A DNA stretch of 64,000 nucleotides, taken from assembly GCF_001422445.1 (NCBI RefSeq), contig NZ_LMNA01000030.1, forward strand, positions 536,809-600,808, given 5' to 3'. Made by a program: the position numbers and the translations under genes. Source of the DNA: Pseudorhodoferax sp. Leaf274. Lineage in GTDB: Bacteria > Pseudomonadota > Gammaproteobacteria > Burkholderiales > Burkholderiaceae_C. This document shows positions 1 to 9,499 of this stretch, in pieces (positions within the stretch are counted from its first letter, which is position 1; every line of letters begins with the position of its first letter). The notes under the pieces were generated by a model. It saw only the letters and a program-made list of their open reading frames with translations, made no database searches and was not told the DNA's origin.

Positions 1-108
1 CGGCGCGAACGCCTGGCGTTGCCGTTCCATGTCTGGATGGCGCTGGCCCGTGCCACGCCGTGCGCGGGCCTGGACGAGGGCGCGCAGCAGCTCCTGCGCG
101 CCGGCTGA
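1..108 (+). CDS. C-terminal fragment of an unidentified protein
   Basis: Frame 1 is open from the left edge to a TGA at 106-108 and gives 35 residues ending in LLRAG. Codon use has the strong G/C third-position bias of the real genes in this window, so it is probably the end of a gene that begins outside. The fragment is too short to name. The proline-and-hydrophobic pattern followed by an amphipathic C-terminal helix would fit the end of a LysR-type effector domain, but that is only a guess. The next gene starts 85 nt downstream on the same strand. Confidence 0.4.
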   Translation, partial: RRERLALPFHVWMALARATPCAGLDEGAQQLLRAG

Positions 109-193
109 AACAAGTCCTTGCCGCTGGTGCGCCTGTGCGGAACTTCCTGCCACGTCCGTGGCCTACACTTTCGCGCAGCCCCTTCCCAAGCAC

Positions 194-787
194 ATGATCC
201 AACGGCCTTCTCGCATCCTCGCCCTCGGCGCGCTGTCGCTCGCGCTGCTGACCGGCTGCCAGTTGCCACGCCAGCCCTTGGCGCCGCAAGAGCATTTCGA
301 CTCGAGCTCCACCTACTCGCGCAGCTTCGGCGCCTCGCCGTCGGAGACCTGCGAGGCCGCGCGGCGCGCATTGCTGAGCCAGGGCTACCTGATCAACACC
401 GCCACCAAGGACCTGGTGGACGGCCGCAAGAATTTCCAGCCGGCCGTGGACACCCACGTGCAGATGGAGATCCGCGTCGTCTGCGCGCCCGAGACGCGCA
501 GCGGCAAGAGCACGCTGGGCTTCGTCACCGCGCAACAGGACCGTTTCTCGCTCAAGAAGAGCGCCACCGCCGCCAGCCTGGGCGTGGGCGCGGTGGGCAC
601 GCTCTCGCTGCCGTTCGCGGCCAGCGACGATTCGCTGGTGCGCATCGGCAGCGAGACCATCGCCACGCAGGACTTCTACGAACGCCTGTTCCAGCTGATC
701 AACCGCTTCCTGCTCGACGAGGACGAGGAAGAGCGGCAGCAGGATGGCGGCGGCAGGCCGCCACACCCGGACAAGCCGGCAGCCTGA
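194..787 (+). CDS. DUF2242-type outer-membrane lipoprotein
   Basis: The 197-residue product starts with a lipoprotein signal peptide: basic MIQRPSR, a hydrophobic stretch, and a lipobox LLTGC that puts the acylated cysteine at residue 22. The mature part is polar, with the pattern SETCEAARRALLSQGY that I associate with DUF2242 family proteins, and it ends in an acidic tail (LLDEDEEE) followed by a Gly/Pro-rich stretch. The frame is open upstream to position 29, but only the ATG at 194 gives a proper signal peptide, so I chose it. Function is unknown. It is presumably anchored to the outer membrane facing the periplasm. Confidence 0.7.
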   Translation: MIQRPSRILALGALSLALLTGCQLPRQPLAPQEHFDSSSTYSRSFGASPSETCEAARRALLSQGYLINTATKDLVDGRKNFQPAVDTHVQMEIRVVCAPETRSGKSTLGFVTAQQDRFSLKKSATAASLGVGAVGTLSLPFAASDDSLVRIGSETIATQDFYERLFQLINRFLLDEDEEERQQDGGGRPPHPDKPAA

Positions 788-886
788 GGCCCGAGGCGCT
801 GTAGTCGCAGGCCGGGCGACGCTGTAGGCCTTTTTCCTACATGGCCGGCCGACGGGGGAGACGCGGTGTCCATCCATCCCCCGACT

Positions 887-955
887 CAAAAGCTTTTGGG
901 CGGCAACCACAATCCATTTCAACGGATCACGACCCTTCGCCTGCAGTAGATGCAG
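887..955. promoter_or_regulatory. Palindromes upstream of flhDC
   Basis: Two inverted repeats lie in the 203-nt gap before flhD: a perfect 12-bp palindrome CAAAAGCTTTTG at 887-898, and CTGCA-gtaga-TGCAG at 941-955. Both are upstream of the flhD Shine-Dalgarno sequence (AAGGAG, 978-983). This is where control of a flagellar master operon would be expected, so they are candidate operators. No convincing -35/-10 pair was found, and the cognate regulator is unknown. Confidence 0.35.
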
Positions 956-990
956 TGCCCGGATCCGCTGACTTGCCAAGGAGTGCCGCC

Positions 991-1317
991 ATGAACACCG
1001 ACCAGATCATTGCCGAGATCCGCGAAGCCAACCTCACCTACCTGATGCTGGCCCAGAACCTGATCCGCCAGGACAAGGCGGCCGCACTGTTCCGCCTGGG
1101 CATCCAGGAGGAGGCCGCCGACATCCTGGGTGCGCTGTCGGCAGCGCAGATCCTCAAGCTGGCCTCCAGCAACATGCTGCTGTGCCATTTCCGCGTGGAC
1201 GACAACCTGGTCTGGAACCTGCTGACCAACCACGACGTGAAGAAGGTCGGCAACGAGGCCACCAACAAGCTGCACGCCAACATCCTGATGGCCGGCCGCC
1301 TGGCCGAAGTCATCTAA
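991..1317 (+). CDS. flhD: Flagellar master transcriptional activator FlhD
   Basis: The 108-residue product has the length and pattern of FlhD, the subunit that pairs with FlhC to form the DNA-binding activator of flagellar class II promoters. It carries the helical core EIREANLTYLMLAQ, a DNA-contacting basic region (FRLGIQEEAA) and Cys65, the position that makes an inter-subunit disulfide in the Escherichia coli protein. The start is fixed by AAGGAG 8 nt upstream. An upstream in-frame ATG at 841 is ignored because its extension has no family match. flhC follows after 28 nt in the same operon. No flagellar structural genes are in the window, so its targets lie elsewhere. Confidence 0.95.
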   Translation: MNTDQIIAEIREANLTYLMLAQNLIRQDKAAALFRLGIQEEAADILGALSAAQILKLASSNMLLCHFRVDDNLVWNLLTNHDVKKVGNEATNKLHANILMAGRLAEVI

Positions 1318-1345
1318 GCATCCCCCCGTCCGCAGGAGCAAAGCC

Positions 1346-1891
1346 ATGGCCGCCGCCTCGACCAAGAGTGTGCTGAACGATTCGCGCCAGATCGAGCGCG
1401 CCGCGATGCTGATCCAGATGGGTGCCCGCATGCAGGTGCTGGAGTCGGAGACGGACCTCTCGTACGAGCGGCTGCTGCGCCTGTACAAGGAAGTGGCGGG
1501 CAAGTCGCCGTCCAAGGGCCAGCTGCCGTTCTCCACGGACTGGTTCCTGTCCTGGCAGGAGAACATCCACTCCTCGCTGTTCCTGAACATCTACGAGTAC
1601 CTGTCCAAAAGCATGGACATGGACCCGATCGACATGCTGACCAAGGCCTACCGCCTCTACCTGGAGCAGGTGGGCGCGGCAGAGATCGACCCGCTGCTGT
1701 CGTTCACGCGGGCCTGGCGCCTGGTCAAGTTCGTCGATGCCAACATGCTCAACATGACCGCCTGCAGCAGCTGCGGCGGCAAGTTCGTCTCCGAGCTCTA
1801 CGAGAACCCGCGCACCTACCTGTGCGGCCTGTGCAACCCGCCGGCGCGCGCGGGCAAGTGCAAGGGCGAACGTTCGCTGATGCTGCAGTGA
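1346..1891 (+). CDS. flhC: Flagellar master transcriptional activator FlhC
   Basis: The product has 181 residues, close to the usual FlhC length of about 190. It shows the zinc-binding cysteines of the family, CSSC at 140-143 and CGLC at 160-163, after the conserved helical N-terminal region ([17 protein letters not shown]). FlhC supplies most of the DNA contacts of the FlhD4C2 complex. A Shine-Dalgarno AGGAG sits about 8 nt before the ATG. The gene converges on a CBS-domain gene whose stop is only 13 nt beyond. In relatives flhDC is often followed by motAB or chemotaxis genes. Here the same-strand order is broken, although a chemotaxis receptor lies 3.3 kb downstream. Confidence 0.95.
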   Translation: MAAASTKSVLNDSRQIERAAMLIQMGARMQVLESETDLSYERLLRLYKEVAGKSPSKGQLPFSTDWFLSWQENIHSSLFLNIYEYLSKSMDMDPIDMLTKAYRLYLEQVGAAEIDPLLSFTRAWRLVKFVDANMLNMTACSSCGGKFVSELYENPRTYLCGLCNPPARAGKCKGERSLMLQ

Positions 1892-1904
1892 GCCACGCGG
1901 CCTT

Positions 1905-2597
1905 CTAGCTCCACAGATCCAGCGGGGGCTCGTGCGCCACGGCGCGCACGATGTCGCTGCGCGAGACGAAGCCGATCACCGAACCGGCGTCGTCCACCAC
2001 CGGCAGGCCGGGCAGGCCGTCCTCGTGCAGCACGCCGGCCACGCGCCGGATCTCGTTGTCGGCCGAGGTGCTGGGCACGGGCGTCCACATCAGTTCGCCG
2101 ACGGGCTGGGCCATCAACGCCGACCAGGTCTCGGGCGAGAGCGCGGGCAGCGCCAGACGCTCGGCCCGCAGCAGGTCCGCCCGCAGCAGCAGGCCCACCA
2201 GCATGCCCGAGGCGCTGACCACGGGCGCCTGCGCGTAGCCGTGGTAGGCCAGCAGTTTCCAGGCTTCCAGCACAGGCGTGCTCTCGGGCAGCGTGAGGGC
2301 GGGCGTGTGCATGATCTCGGCCACCCGCACGAGCGGCTGGCGCTGGGTGTCAGCCGCGCCCGTCTGGGCATAGGCGGCCAGCGCGGTCCGGCTCGCCACC
2401 GTGGTGCCGGCGGCCGGCACGGCGACCGGCTCCAGCGGGGTGTTCAGCGCAGGGTCGGCCGAGACGCGCTCGGGCAGCACCTCTTCGTTGGGATCGATGC
2501 GGCGCGTGCGCGCGGCCGCGTTGACCCGCTCGATCTGGCGCAACTGCTCGGCCGAGCCGGTGAACTGGCGTCCGCCGACGCCGTAGACGGAAAACAT
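1905..2597 (-). CDS. Tandem CBS-domain protein
   Basis: The 230-residue protein has an N-terminal segment of about 90 residues with no recognised motif, then two CBS domains at roughly 92-145 (beginning [15 protein letters not shown]) and 168-222 (ending [14 protein letters not shown]). Such pairs form a Bateman module that binds adenine nucleotides or related ligands and senses energy state. No catalytic or membrane domain is attached, so it is probably a stand-alone regulatory protein. The start chosen is the ATG preceded by a strong AAGGAGG. A longer frame exists but lacks such a site. Its N-terminal sequence, [10 protein letters not shown], resembles cytosolic CBS proteins of Burkholderiales. 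The target is unknown. Confidence 0.8.
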   Translation of the reverse strand: MFSVYGVGGRQFTGSAEQLRQIERVNAAARTRRIDPNEEVLPERVSADPALNTPLEPVAVPAAGTTVASRTALAAYAQTGAADTQRQPLVRVAEIMHTPALTLPESTPVLEAWKLLAYHGYAQAPVVSASGMLVGLLLRADLLRAERLALPALSPETWSALMAQPVGELMWTPVPSTSADNEIRRVAGVLHEDGLPGLPVVDDAGSVIGFVSRSDIVRAVAHEPPLDLWS

Positions 2598-2670
2598 GGG
2601 CTGCCTCCTTCGCGCTGCGCGCGGGACTGGGGCTGTGACTGCGGCGGAAATTACCACAGCGCCCGCTTCC

Positions 2671-2676
2671 TACAAT
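2671..2676 (+). promoter_or_regulatory. -10 box 6 nt before the uvrD start
   Basis: TACAAT ends exactly 6 nt before the ATG at 2683, and no Shine-Dalgarno sequence is present. Transcription starting about 7 nt after the -10 box would begin at or next to the start codon, so the message may be leaderless. No good -35 hexamer is seen. Confidence 0.45.
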
Positions 2677-2682
2677 CGCCCG

Positions 2683-5076
2683 ATGCTTCCTTTCGATCCC
2701 CCGGCGGCCGATGCCGCGTCGCCGCTGCTGCGCCAGCTCAATCCCGAACAGCTGGCGGCAGTCACCCTGCCGCAGGAGCACGCGCTGATCCTGGCCGGCG
2801 CCGGCTCGGGCAAGACGCGCGTGCTGACCACCCGCATCGCCTGGCTCCTGTCCACCGGCCAGGTCTCGCCCGGCGGCATCCTGGCCGTGACCTTCACGAA
2901 CAAGGCCGCCAAGGAAATGATGACGCGGCTGGGCGCGATGCTGCCCGTCAACGTGCGCGGCATGTGGATCGGCACCTTCCACGGCCTGTGCAACCGCTTC
3001 CTGCGCGCGCACTACAAGCTGGCCAACCTGCCGCAGAGCTTCCAGATCCTGGATACGCAGGACCAGCTGTCGGCCATCAAGCGGCTGCTCAAGCAGCACA
3101 ACATCGACGACGAGCGCTTCCCGCCCAAGCAGCTGCAGTGGTACATCAGCGGCAACAAGGAGGAGGGCCTGCGCGCCCACGACCTCAACGGCCGCGACGA
3201 GGACACGCGCAAGAAGATCGACCTGTACCGCCTGTACGACGAGCAGTGCCAGCGCGAGGGCGTGGTCGACTTCGCCGAGCTGCTGCTGCGCAGCTTCGAG
3301 CTTTTGCGCGACAACGACCCGATCCGCGAGCACTACCAGCGGCGCTTTCGCCACATCCTGATCGACGAGTTCCAGGACACCAACACGCTGCAGTACGCCT
3401 GGATCAAGATGCTGGCCGGCAAGGCCGAGGCCGACCACAGCCAGCCGGCCCACCACGCCGGCAGCGTGCTGGCGGTGGGCGACGACGACCAGAGCATCTA
3501 TGCCTTCCGCGGCGCGCGCGTGGGCAACATGTCGGACTTCGTGCGCGAGTTCGACGTGCGCCAGCAGATCAAGTTGGAGCAGAACTACCGCAGCCACGGC
3601 AACATCCTCGATTCGGCCAACGCGCTGATCGAGCACAACAGCCGCCGCCTGGGCAAGAACCTGCGCACCGACCGGGGCCCCGGCGAGCCGGTGCGCGTGG
3701 TCGAGCAGACCAGCGACTTCGCCGAGGCGCAGTGGATGGTGGACGAGATCCGCCAGCTCGTGCGCGACGACGTGCCGCGCAAGGAAATCGCGATCCTGTA
3801 CCGCAGCAATGCGCAGAGCCGCGTGATCGAGACCGCGCTGTTCAATGCCGCCATGCCCTACCGCGTGTACGGCGGGCTGCGCTTCTTCGAGCGGGCCGAG
3901 ATCAAGCACGCACTGGCCTACCTGCGCCTGCTGGAGAACCGGCACGACGACACCAGCTTCCTGCGCGTCGTGAACTTCCCGCCGCGCGGCATCGGCGCGC
4001 GCAGCATCGAGCAGCTGCAGGACGCCGCGCGCACGCACGGCTGCTCGCTCAACGACGCGGTCAGCAGCCTGACGGGCAAGGCCGGCAGCAACCTCACGGC
4101 CTTCGTCGCGCGCGTGGACGTGCTGCGCGAGCAGACCGCGGGCCTCACGCTGCGCGAGATCATCGAGCAGGTGCTGGACGGCAGCGGCCTGCTCGAACAC
4201 TACAAGGCCGACCGCGAAGGCGCCGACCGGGTCGAGAACCTGGAGGAACTGGTCAACGCGGCCGAGAGCTTCGTGACGCAGGAAGGCTTTGGCCGCGATG
4301 CCGTGGCCCTGCCGCTGGACGAGCACGGGGCCGGGCTCAGCCAGTCGCCTGCCAGCCAGGGCCTGGACCCGAACGCGCCCGTGGTCGATGCGCCGTTGCC
4401 CGACATCGCCCCCGATGTCACGCCGGAAACGGGCGAGACCCTGTCGCCGCTGGCGGCCTTCCTGACCCACGCGGCGCTGGAGGCCGGCGACAACCAGGCC
4501 CAGGCCGGCCAGGACGCCGTGCAGCTCATGACCGTGCATTCGGCCAAGGGCCTGGAGTTCGACTGCGTGTTCATCGGCGGCATGGAGGAGGGCCTGTTCC
4601 CGCACGAGAACAGCATGACCGAGCGCGATGGGCTGGAGGAAGAGCGCCGGCTCATGTATGTGGCCATCACGCGCGCCCGCGACCGGCTGTACCTGAGCTT
4701 CTCGCAGACCCGGCTGCTGCACGGGCAGACGCGCTACAACCTGCGCAGCCGCTTCTTCGAGGAGCTGCCCGAGGACGCGCTCAAGTGGATCACGCCGCGG
4801 CAGTCGGGCTTCGGCGGCATGCGGGGCGCCGCACCAGGCCGCTTCGGCATCGAGGCCGGCAATTTCCCCTCGGCCGCCGCGCCGCTGCCGCCGCAGAAGG
4901 CCGCGCCGGCCCACGGCCTGCGCGCCGGCATGAAGGTGTTCCACACCAAGTTCGGCGAGGGCACGGTCAAGTTGCTCGAAGGCAACGGCGACGACGCACG
5001 CGCCCAGATCGACTTTCCGCGCCATGGCACCAAGTGGCTGGCGCTGGCCGTGGCCAAACTCACCCCGGTGCCCTGA
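2683..5076 (+). CDS. uvrD: UvrD/PcrA/Rep-type superfamily 1A DNA helicase
   Basis: The 797-residue protein shows the SF1A helicase motifs in order: Q-motif region [12 protein letters not shown] (about 19-30), Walker A GAGSGKT (39-45), motif II DEFQDTN (about 228), motif [15 protein letters not shown] (about 267), motif V SAKGLEFD (about 620) and motif [11 protein letters not shown] (about 660). It ends in a small C-terminal basic domain ([15 protein letters not shown]), which UvrD/PcrA proteins use for RNA polymerase contact. UvrD unwinds 3'-5' in excision and mismatch repair. I chose the ATG at 2683 because the N-terminus then matches the family. Rep is the main alternative name. The gene is divergent from the CBS gene. 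Confidence 0.9.
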   Translation: MLPFDPPAADAASPLLRQLNPEQLAAVTLPQEHALILAGAGSGKTRVLTTRIAWLLSTGQVSPGGILAVTFTNKAAKEMMTRLGAMLPVNVRGMWIGTFHGLCNRFLRAHYKLANLPQSFQILDTQDQLSAIKRLLKQHNIDDERFPPKQLQWYISGNKEEGLRAHDLNGRDEDTRKKIDLYRLYDEQCQREGVVDFAELLLRSFELLRDNDPIREHYQRRFRHILIDEFQDTNTLQYAWIKMLAGKAEADHSQPAHHAGSVLAVGDDDQSIYAFRGARVGNMSDFVREFDVRQQIKLEQNYRSHGNILDSANALIEHNSRRLGKNLRTDRGPGEPVRVVEQTSDFAEAQWMVDEIRQLVRDDVPRKEIAILYRSNAQSRVIETALFNAAMPYRVYGGLRFFERAEIKHALAYLRLLENRHDDTSFLRVVNFPPRGIGARSIEQLQDAARTHGCSLNDAVSSLTGKAGSNLTAFVARVDVLREQTAGLTLREIIEQVLDGSGLLEHYKADREGADRVENLEELVNAAESFVTQEGFGRDAVALPLDEHGAGLSQSPASQGLDPNAPVVDAPLPDIAPDVTPETGETLSPLAAFLTHAALEAGDNQAQAGQDAVQLMTVHSAKGLEFDCVFIGGMEEGLFPHENSMTERDGLEEERRLMYVAITRARDRLYLSFSQTRLLHGQTRYNLRSRFFEELPEDALKWITPRQSGFGGMRGAAPGRFGIEAGNFPSAAAPLPPQKAAPAHGLRAGMKVFHTKFGEGTVKLLEGNGDDARAQIDFPRHGTKWLALAVAKLTPVP

Positions 5077-5168
5077 CGACTACTGGTTTCGCTCTATTTT
5101 CGAACCAATGTGTTCGGATATTGTGGGTGCATTCTGAGCTCTGGCGGCCGACAGGGGCCGTACGCGAC

Positions 5169-6740
5169 ATGGCTGCAGCACCTGCTCCGCGTTCCCTCGG
5201 CACCGCCCAGCGCCTGGGCATCCTGATCGCCTGTGCGCTGGCCGGCGTGCTGGCGCTCTCGGCCGCCTTCCTGTGGTCGGAGCGGGGGCTCATCATGGAC
5301 GAGCGCCAGGCCAGCGTGCGCCAGAACGTGGAGGCGGCGCACAGCGTGCTGGTGTACTACCAGCGCGAGGCGGCGGCGGGACGGCTGACGGAGGCCGAGG
5401 CCAAGCGCCAGGCCATGGCCACCATCAAGGCCATGCGCTACAGCGGGGCCGAGTATTTCTGGATCAACGACTTCACGCCGACCATGGTGATGCACCCGAT
5501 CCGGCCCGAGCTGGACGGCAAGAACCTCTCGGAGAACAAGGACCCCACGGGCAAGCGCCTGTTCGTCGAGTTCGTCAACGTCGCGCGGGCCTCGGGCGCC
5601 GGCCACGTGCCCTACCTGTGGCCCAAGCCGGGCAGCGACCAGCCCGTGCCCAAGACCTCCTATGTGCAGGCGTTCCAGCCCTGGGGCTGGATCATCGGCT
5701 CTGGCGTGTACGTGGACACCGTGGAGACGGCCTTCCGCCAGCGCCTGCTGCGCTTCGGCCTGGCCGCGCTGCTGCTGGGCGCGGTGCTGGTCGGCATCGG
5801 CCTGCTCGTCGCGCGCGGCCTGCTGCGCCAGCTGGGCGGCGAGCCCGCGTATGCGGCCGAGGTGGCGCGCCGCATCGCGCAGGGCGAGCTGGACATGCCC
5901 ATCGCCGTGCCGCCAAGGGGCGAGGGCAGCCTGTTGCACGCCATGCGCGGCATGCGCGACAGCATCGCCGGCATCGTCGGCGGGGTGCGCCAGGGGGCGG
6001 ACGCCATCGCCGCAGCCTCCAGCGAGATCGCGGCCGGCAACCACGACCTGTCGGCGCGCACCGAGCGCCAGGCCAGCGCACTGCAGCAGACCGCGGCCTC
6101 CATGGAGCAACTGACCGGCACCGTCAAGCAGAACGCCGACAACGCGCGCCAGGCCAGCGCGCTGTCGGCCACGGCCTCGCAGGTGGCGGGCAAGGGCGGG
6201 GCAGTGGTGACCGAGGTGGTGGCGACGATGGAGACGCTGACCGCGTCCTCGCGCAAGATCGTGGACATCATCGGTGTGATCGACGGCATCGCGTTCCAGA
6301 CCAACATCCTCGCGCTCAACGCGGCCGTGGAGGCCGCGCGCGCCGGCGAACAGGGCCGTGGCTTCGCGGTCGTGGCGGGCGAGGTGCGCCATCTCGCGCA
6401 GCGCTCGGCCGAGGCCGCCAAGGAGGTGCGTGCGCTGATCCAGGCTTCGGTGCAGAACGCCGAGCACAGCAGCAGCCTGGTGCACCAGGCCGGGGGCACC
6501 ATGCAGGAGATCGTGGAGAGCGTGCACCGCGTCTCGGCCATCGTGGCGGAGATCGCCGCCGCCAGCCAGGAGCAGTCCCAGGGCATCGACCAGATCAACC
6601 AGGCCATCGCCGACATGGATGGCGTGACCCAGCAGAACGCTGCGCTGGTGGAGCAGTCGGCGGCGTCGGCTGCGGCGATGCGCAGCCAGGCCGACCAGCT
6701 GGCGCAGCAGGTCGGGGTGTTCCGCATCGGTGCGGGCTGA
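5169..6740 (+). CDS. Methyl-accepting chemotaxis protein with single Cache sensor
   Basis: The 523-residue receptor has a first membrane segment at about 17-39 and a periplasmic single-Cache (sCache_2) domain with the typical [15 protein letters not shown] pattern. A second membrane segment follows at about 196-217, then a HAMP linker and a cytoplasmic signalling hairpin whose tip reads [19 protein letters not shown] near residue 376. sCache_2 domains usually bind small carboxylates, but the ligand here cannot be read. No C-terminal NWETF-like tether for the adaptation enzymes is present. The start has a weak ribosome site, and a few in-frame codons upstream could extend the N-terminus. It lies between uvrD and a GGDEF-EAL gene. 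Confidence 0.9.
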   Translation: MAAAPAPRSLGTAQRLGILIACALAGVLALSAAFLWSERGLIMDERQASVRQNVEAAHSVLVYYQREAAAGRLTEAEAKRQAMATIKAMRYSGAEYFWINDFTPTMVMHPIRPELDGKNLSENKDPTGKRLFVEFVNVARASGAGHVPYLWPKPGSDQPVPKTSYVQAFQPWGWIIGSGVYVDTVETAFRQRLLRFGLAALLLGAVLVGIGLLVARGLLRQLGGEPAYAAEVARRIAQGELDMPIAVPPRGEGSLLHAMRGMRDSIAGIVGGVRQGADAIAAASSEIAAGNHDLSARTERQASALQQTAASMEQLTGTVKQNADNARQASALSATASQVAGKGGAVVTEVVATMETLTASSRKIVDIIGVIDGIAFQTNILALNAAVEAARAGEQGRGFAVVAGEVRHLAQRSAEAAKEVRALIQASVQNAEHSSSLVHQAGGTMQEIVESVHRVSAIVAEIAAASQEQSQGIDQINQAIADMDGVTQQNAALVEQSAASAAAMRSQADQLAQQVGVFRIGAG

Positions 6741-6822
6741 GGCGCGCCGGGACACGATTGCGCCACAGTCTGGGCGGGCTGGCGCGGCACAGTCCAGGCA
6801 TCACCAGAAGCCGCCATCCCGC

Positions 6823-8988
6823 ATGAGCCTGTTCCCGAACCTGTTTCCCGAGATGAGCATCCGCCTGAAGCTGCTGGGTGCCTTCCTCGTGATGCTGGCG
6901 GGTTTCGTGGTGCTGGCAGGCGCTGCCGTGGTGCTGCAGCTGGTCGGTGCGCAGCGCGCGGCGCTGCAGGAGGCCCAGCACGTGGCGCTGGCCGTGGCGC
7001 GCATGTCGGACCAGCCGGGCCCGGCCCAGCGCGACCGGCAGAGCTACTTCGACAGCCTGGGCGTGTTGTTCGACCGCGACATCTTCCTGGTCGATGGCCG
7101 CGGTACGGTGGTTGCCGCGACCGACCGCCGCGTCATCGGCCGGCCGTACGAGGTGCCCGAGATCGCGCAGGCCGTGGCGGACGGGCAGCCGCGCGACTTC
7201 ATCGGCCCCGACGTGTTCGATGGTGCCCCGGCGCACCAGGTGGTGGTGCCCCTGCCGGCGCCCGAAGACGCGGCCGGCGACCACGGTGGCGACGCCGTGG
7301 TGTTCGAGTACACCCAGGTCTACGACACGCTGATGGCCGAGGCCAAGCAGGCCGCGGTGCTGACCGTGGTGGCCACCCTCATCCTGGCCGTGCTGGGCTG
7401 GATCATGGCCTTTCGCGTCACGCACGCGCTGGTGCGGCCGCTGGCCGAGCTGGAAGGCACGGTCGCGCTGGTCGCGGCGGGCAACCATGGCGCGCGGCTG
7501 CGCGTGCGTTCCAACGACGAGATCGGCCGGCTGGCCTCGGCCGTCAACCGCATGGCGGCCGACCTGCAGCGCCAGCACGACGCGCTGCAGGAACGCAACG
7601 CCGCGCTGGCGCGCAGCAACGCGTTGCTGCAAGAAGGCATCGCCCGCCAGCAGGAGGCGGCCGAGCGCATCCAGCACCTGGCCTACAACGACAGCCTGAC
7701 GGACCTGCCGAACCGCAACCAGTTCGGTGCCATGCTGGCCACGGCGGTGGCGCGGGCCGCGCACCAGCGCCATCCCTTCGGGTTGTTCTTCCTCGACCTG
7801 GACCGCTTCAAGCAGATCAACGACACGCTGGGCCACGGTGCGGGCGATGCGCTGCTGCAGGAGGTGGCGCGCCGGCTGCGCCACACGCTGCGCGAGGGCG
7901 ATGCCGTGGCACGCCTGGGCGGCGACGAATTCGTGGTGCTGGTGGACGAGCTGCGCGGCGACCGCCATGCCGAGGCCGTCGCGCTCAAGATCCTGCAGGC
8001 CGTCGCGCGGCCTTTCGCGATCCCCGGGCACGAGTTGCGCGTGAGCGCCAGCGTGGGCATCAGCCGCTATGGCCGCGACGGGCACGACGGGTCCACGCTC
8101 ATGAAGCGCGCCGACATCGCGATGTACCAGGCGAAGGCCGCCGGCAAGAGCAACTTCGCCTTCTACTCGTCGGCCCACGACGACAACTCCATCGCCCGGC
8201 TGCAGCTGGAGTCCCGGCTGCGCTGCGCGCTGGAACGCCAGGAGCTGGAGCTGCACTACCAGCCCAAGCTGGACCTGCGCAGTGGCCGCATCAAGGGCAT
8301 GGAGGCGCTCCTGCGCTGGCCCAACCCCGAGTTGGGCATGGTGGCGCCGCAGCAGTTCATTCCGGTGGCCGAGGAAACCGGCCTGATCGTGCCGCTGGGC
8401 AAGTGGGCGCTGCGCCAGGCCTGCCTGCAGAACATGGCCTGGTTGGCGCAGGGCCTGGCCGGCCTGACGGTGGCGGTCAACCTCTCGCCCCGCCAGTTCG
8501 GCGATGCCGACCTGCTGGCCGACATCGTGTCCATCCTCCACGAGACCGGCATGGACGGCCGGCTGCTGGAGCTGGAGATCACCGAGAGCGCGATCATGCA
8601 GGACGCCGAGGCCGGCCGCCGGCTGCTGCGCTCGCTCAAGTCGCTGGGCGTGCGCATCGCGATCGACGATTTCGGCACCGGCTACTCGTCGCTGTCCACG
8701 CTCAAGCAATTCCCGATCGACACGCTCAAGATCGACCGCTCCTTCATCGCCGACCTCGCCTGCGATCCGGAAGACCGCGGGTTGACCGAGGCCATCATCC
8801 AGATGGCCCGCACGCTGAAGCTGCACCTGGTGGCCGAAGGCGTCGAGCAGGAGGCGCAGAAGACCTTCCTGTGCGAACGCGGCTGCGACGAGTTGCAGGG
8901 CTACCTGTTCAGCAGGCCGCTGCCGGCCGCGGAGTTCGCCGCGTTCGTGCAGCGCCAGCGCGGCATCGACCGGCTGGCCGCCGTCTGA
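6823..8988 (+). CDS. Membrane GGDEF-EAL c-di-GMP enzyme
   Basis: The 721-residue protein has a membrane segment at about 11-38, a periplasmic domain of about 135 residues, a second membrane segment at about 176-196, HAMP, a short coiled coil (250-285), a GGDEF domain and an EAL domain. The cyclase motif is intact (RLGGDEF, GGDEF at 366-370), with an inhibitory-site RxxD (REGD) exactly five residues before it. The phosphodiesterase side keeps EAL (494-496) and DDFGTG (about 615). Both activities are therefore possible by motif. The periplasmic part looks Cache-like but has no clear ligand motif. It sits 82 nt after the chemotaxis receptor, which suggests shared control of motility. Confidence 0.9.
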   Translation: MSLFPNLFPEMSIRLKLLGAFLVMLAGFVVLAGAAVVLQLVGAQRAALQEAQHVALAVARMSDQPGPAQRDRQSYFDSLGVLFDRDIFLVDGRGTVVAATDRRVIGRPYEVPEIAQAVADGQPRDFIGPDVFDGAPAHQVVVPLPAPEDAAGDHGGDAVVFEYTQVYDTLMAEAKQAAVLTVVATLILAVLGWIMAFRVTHALVRPLAELEGTVALVAAGNHGARLRVRSNDEIGRLASAVNRMAADLQRQHDALQERNAALARSNALLQEGIARQQEAAERIQHLAYNDSLTDLPNRNQFGAMLATAVARAAHQRHPFGLFFLDLDRFKQINDTLGHGAGDALLQEVARRLRHTLREGDAVARLGGDEFVVLVDELRGDRHAEAVALKILQAVARPFAIPGHELRVSASVGISRYGRDGHDGSTLMKRADIAMYQAKAAGKSNFAFYSSAHDDNSIARLQLESRLRCALERQELELHYQPKLDLRSGRIKGMEALLRWPNPELGMVAPQQFIPVAEETGLIVPLGKWALRQACLQNMAWLAQGLAGLTVAVNLSPRQFGDADLLADIVSILHETGMDGRLLELEITESAIMQDAEAGRRLLRSLKSLGVRIAIDDFGTGYSSLSTLKQFPIDTLKIDRSFIADLACDPEDRGLTEAIIQMARTLKLHLVAEGVEQEAQKTFLCERGCDELQGYLFSRPLPAAEFAAFVQRQRGIDRLAAV

Positions 8989-9078
8989 ACACGCACTAGC
9001 GCGCGGCCAGCGCGCGCGTCCTACAGCCGTATCGACGTTCTCCGACAGTGCCGGCGCGACCGGCTGCGTACGCTCCAC

Positions 9079-9094
9079 TGTCGATCCATCGACA
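9079..9094. promoter_or_regulatory. Inverted repeat before the DUF883 gene
   Basis: TGTCGAT-cc-ATCGACA is a perfect 7-bp inverted repeat with a 2-nt gap. It ends 4 nt before the Shine-Dalgarno AGGAGC of the gene at 9109. Its position would let a bound protein, or a small RNA hairpin, control translation or transcription of that gene. Confidence 0.35.
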
Positions 9095-9108
9095 AACAGG
9101 AGCTCAGC

Positions 9109-9456
9109 ATGCACAACGACACCCCCGCCTTCGCACCGACCCTGGACACCGGCAAGCTGCAGCGCGGTGTGCAGGAGGTCGGCGAGAACCTGCACTCCAC
9201 CATCGACCGCGTGGCCCAGCCGGTGCACCAGGTCGTGGAGCGCGCATCGGCCGGCGCCCACCAGACGGTGGACCGCATGGCCAACGGCGTGGCAGAGGCG
9301 GCGCAGCGCCTGGATGCGAAGATCGACCGCGTGCGCGCCACGCCCAACCAGGCGCTGGAGGGTGCGCGCGAGTACGTGGCCGCCCGGCCGCTGAAGACCG
9401 TGGCCGCGGCGCTGGCGCTGGGGTGGCTGATCGGCCGCATCGGCGCCTACCGCTGA
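9109..9456 (+). CDS. DUF883 (YqjD/ElaB-like) membrane-anchored protein
   Basis: The 115-residue protein is almost entirely amphipathic helix rich in Ala, Gln, Val and His. It ends in a single C-terminal membrane segment (TVAAALALGWLIGRIGAYR, about 97-115) with the GxxxGRIG-type finish of the YqjD/ElaB/DUF883 family. Family members in enteric bacteria are stationary-phase proteins that tether ribosomes to the inner membrane. A Shine-Dalgarno AGGAGC fixes the start. The inverted repeat just upstream may regulate it. It is monocistronic: the next gene (ModE-like) has a different context, 43 nt downstream. Confidence 0.8.
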   Translation: MHNDTPAFAPTLDTGKLQRGVQEVGENLHSTIDRVAQPVHQVVERASAGAHQTVDRMANGVAEAAQRLDAKIDRVRATPNQALEGAREYVAARPLKTVAAALALGWLIGRIGAYR

Positions 9457-9499
9457 CCGGCGGCGCCGGGCCGGGGCCGCCGGCACAATGTGCGGCCAT

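Noticed and set aside
817..841. TGTAGG-ccttttt-CCTACA hairpin after the lipoprotein gene as a terminator
   Set aside because: The stem is short, the T-run is in the loop instead of after the stem, and no U-tract follows.
2350..5025. Antisense open frame of 891 codons opposite uvrD
   Set aside because: The translation is rich in His, Leu, Val and Ala with no domain pattern, and uvrD on the other strand has every helicase motif.
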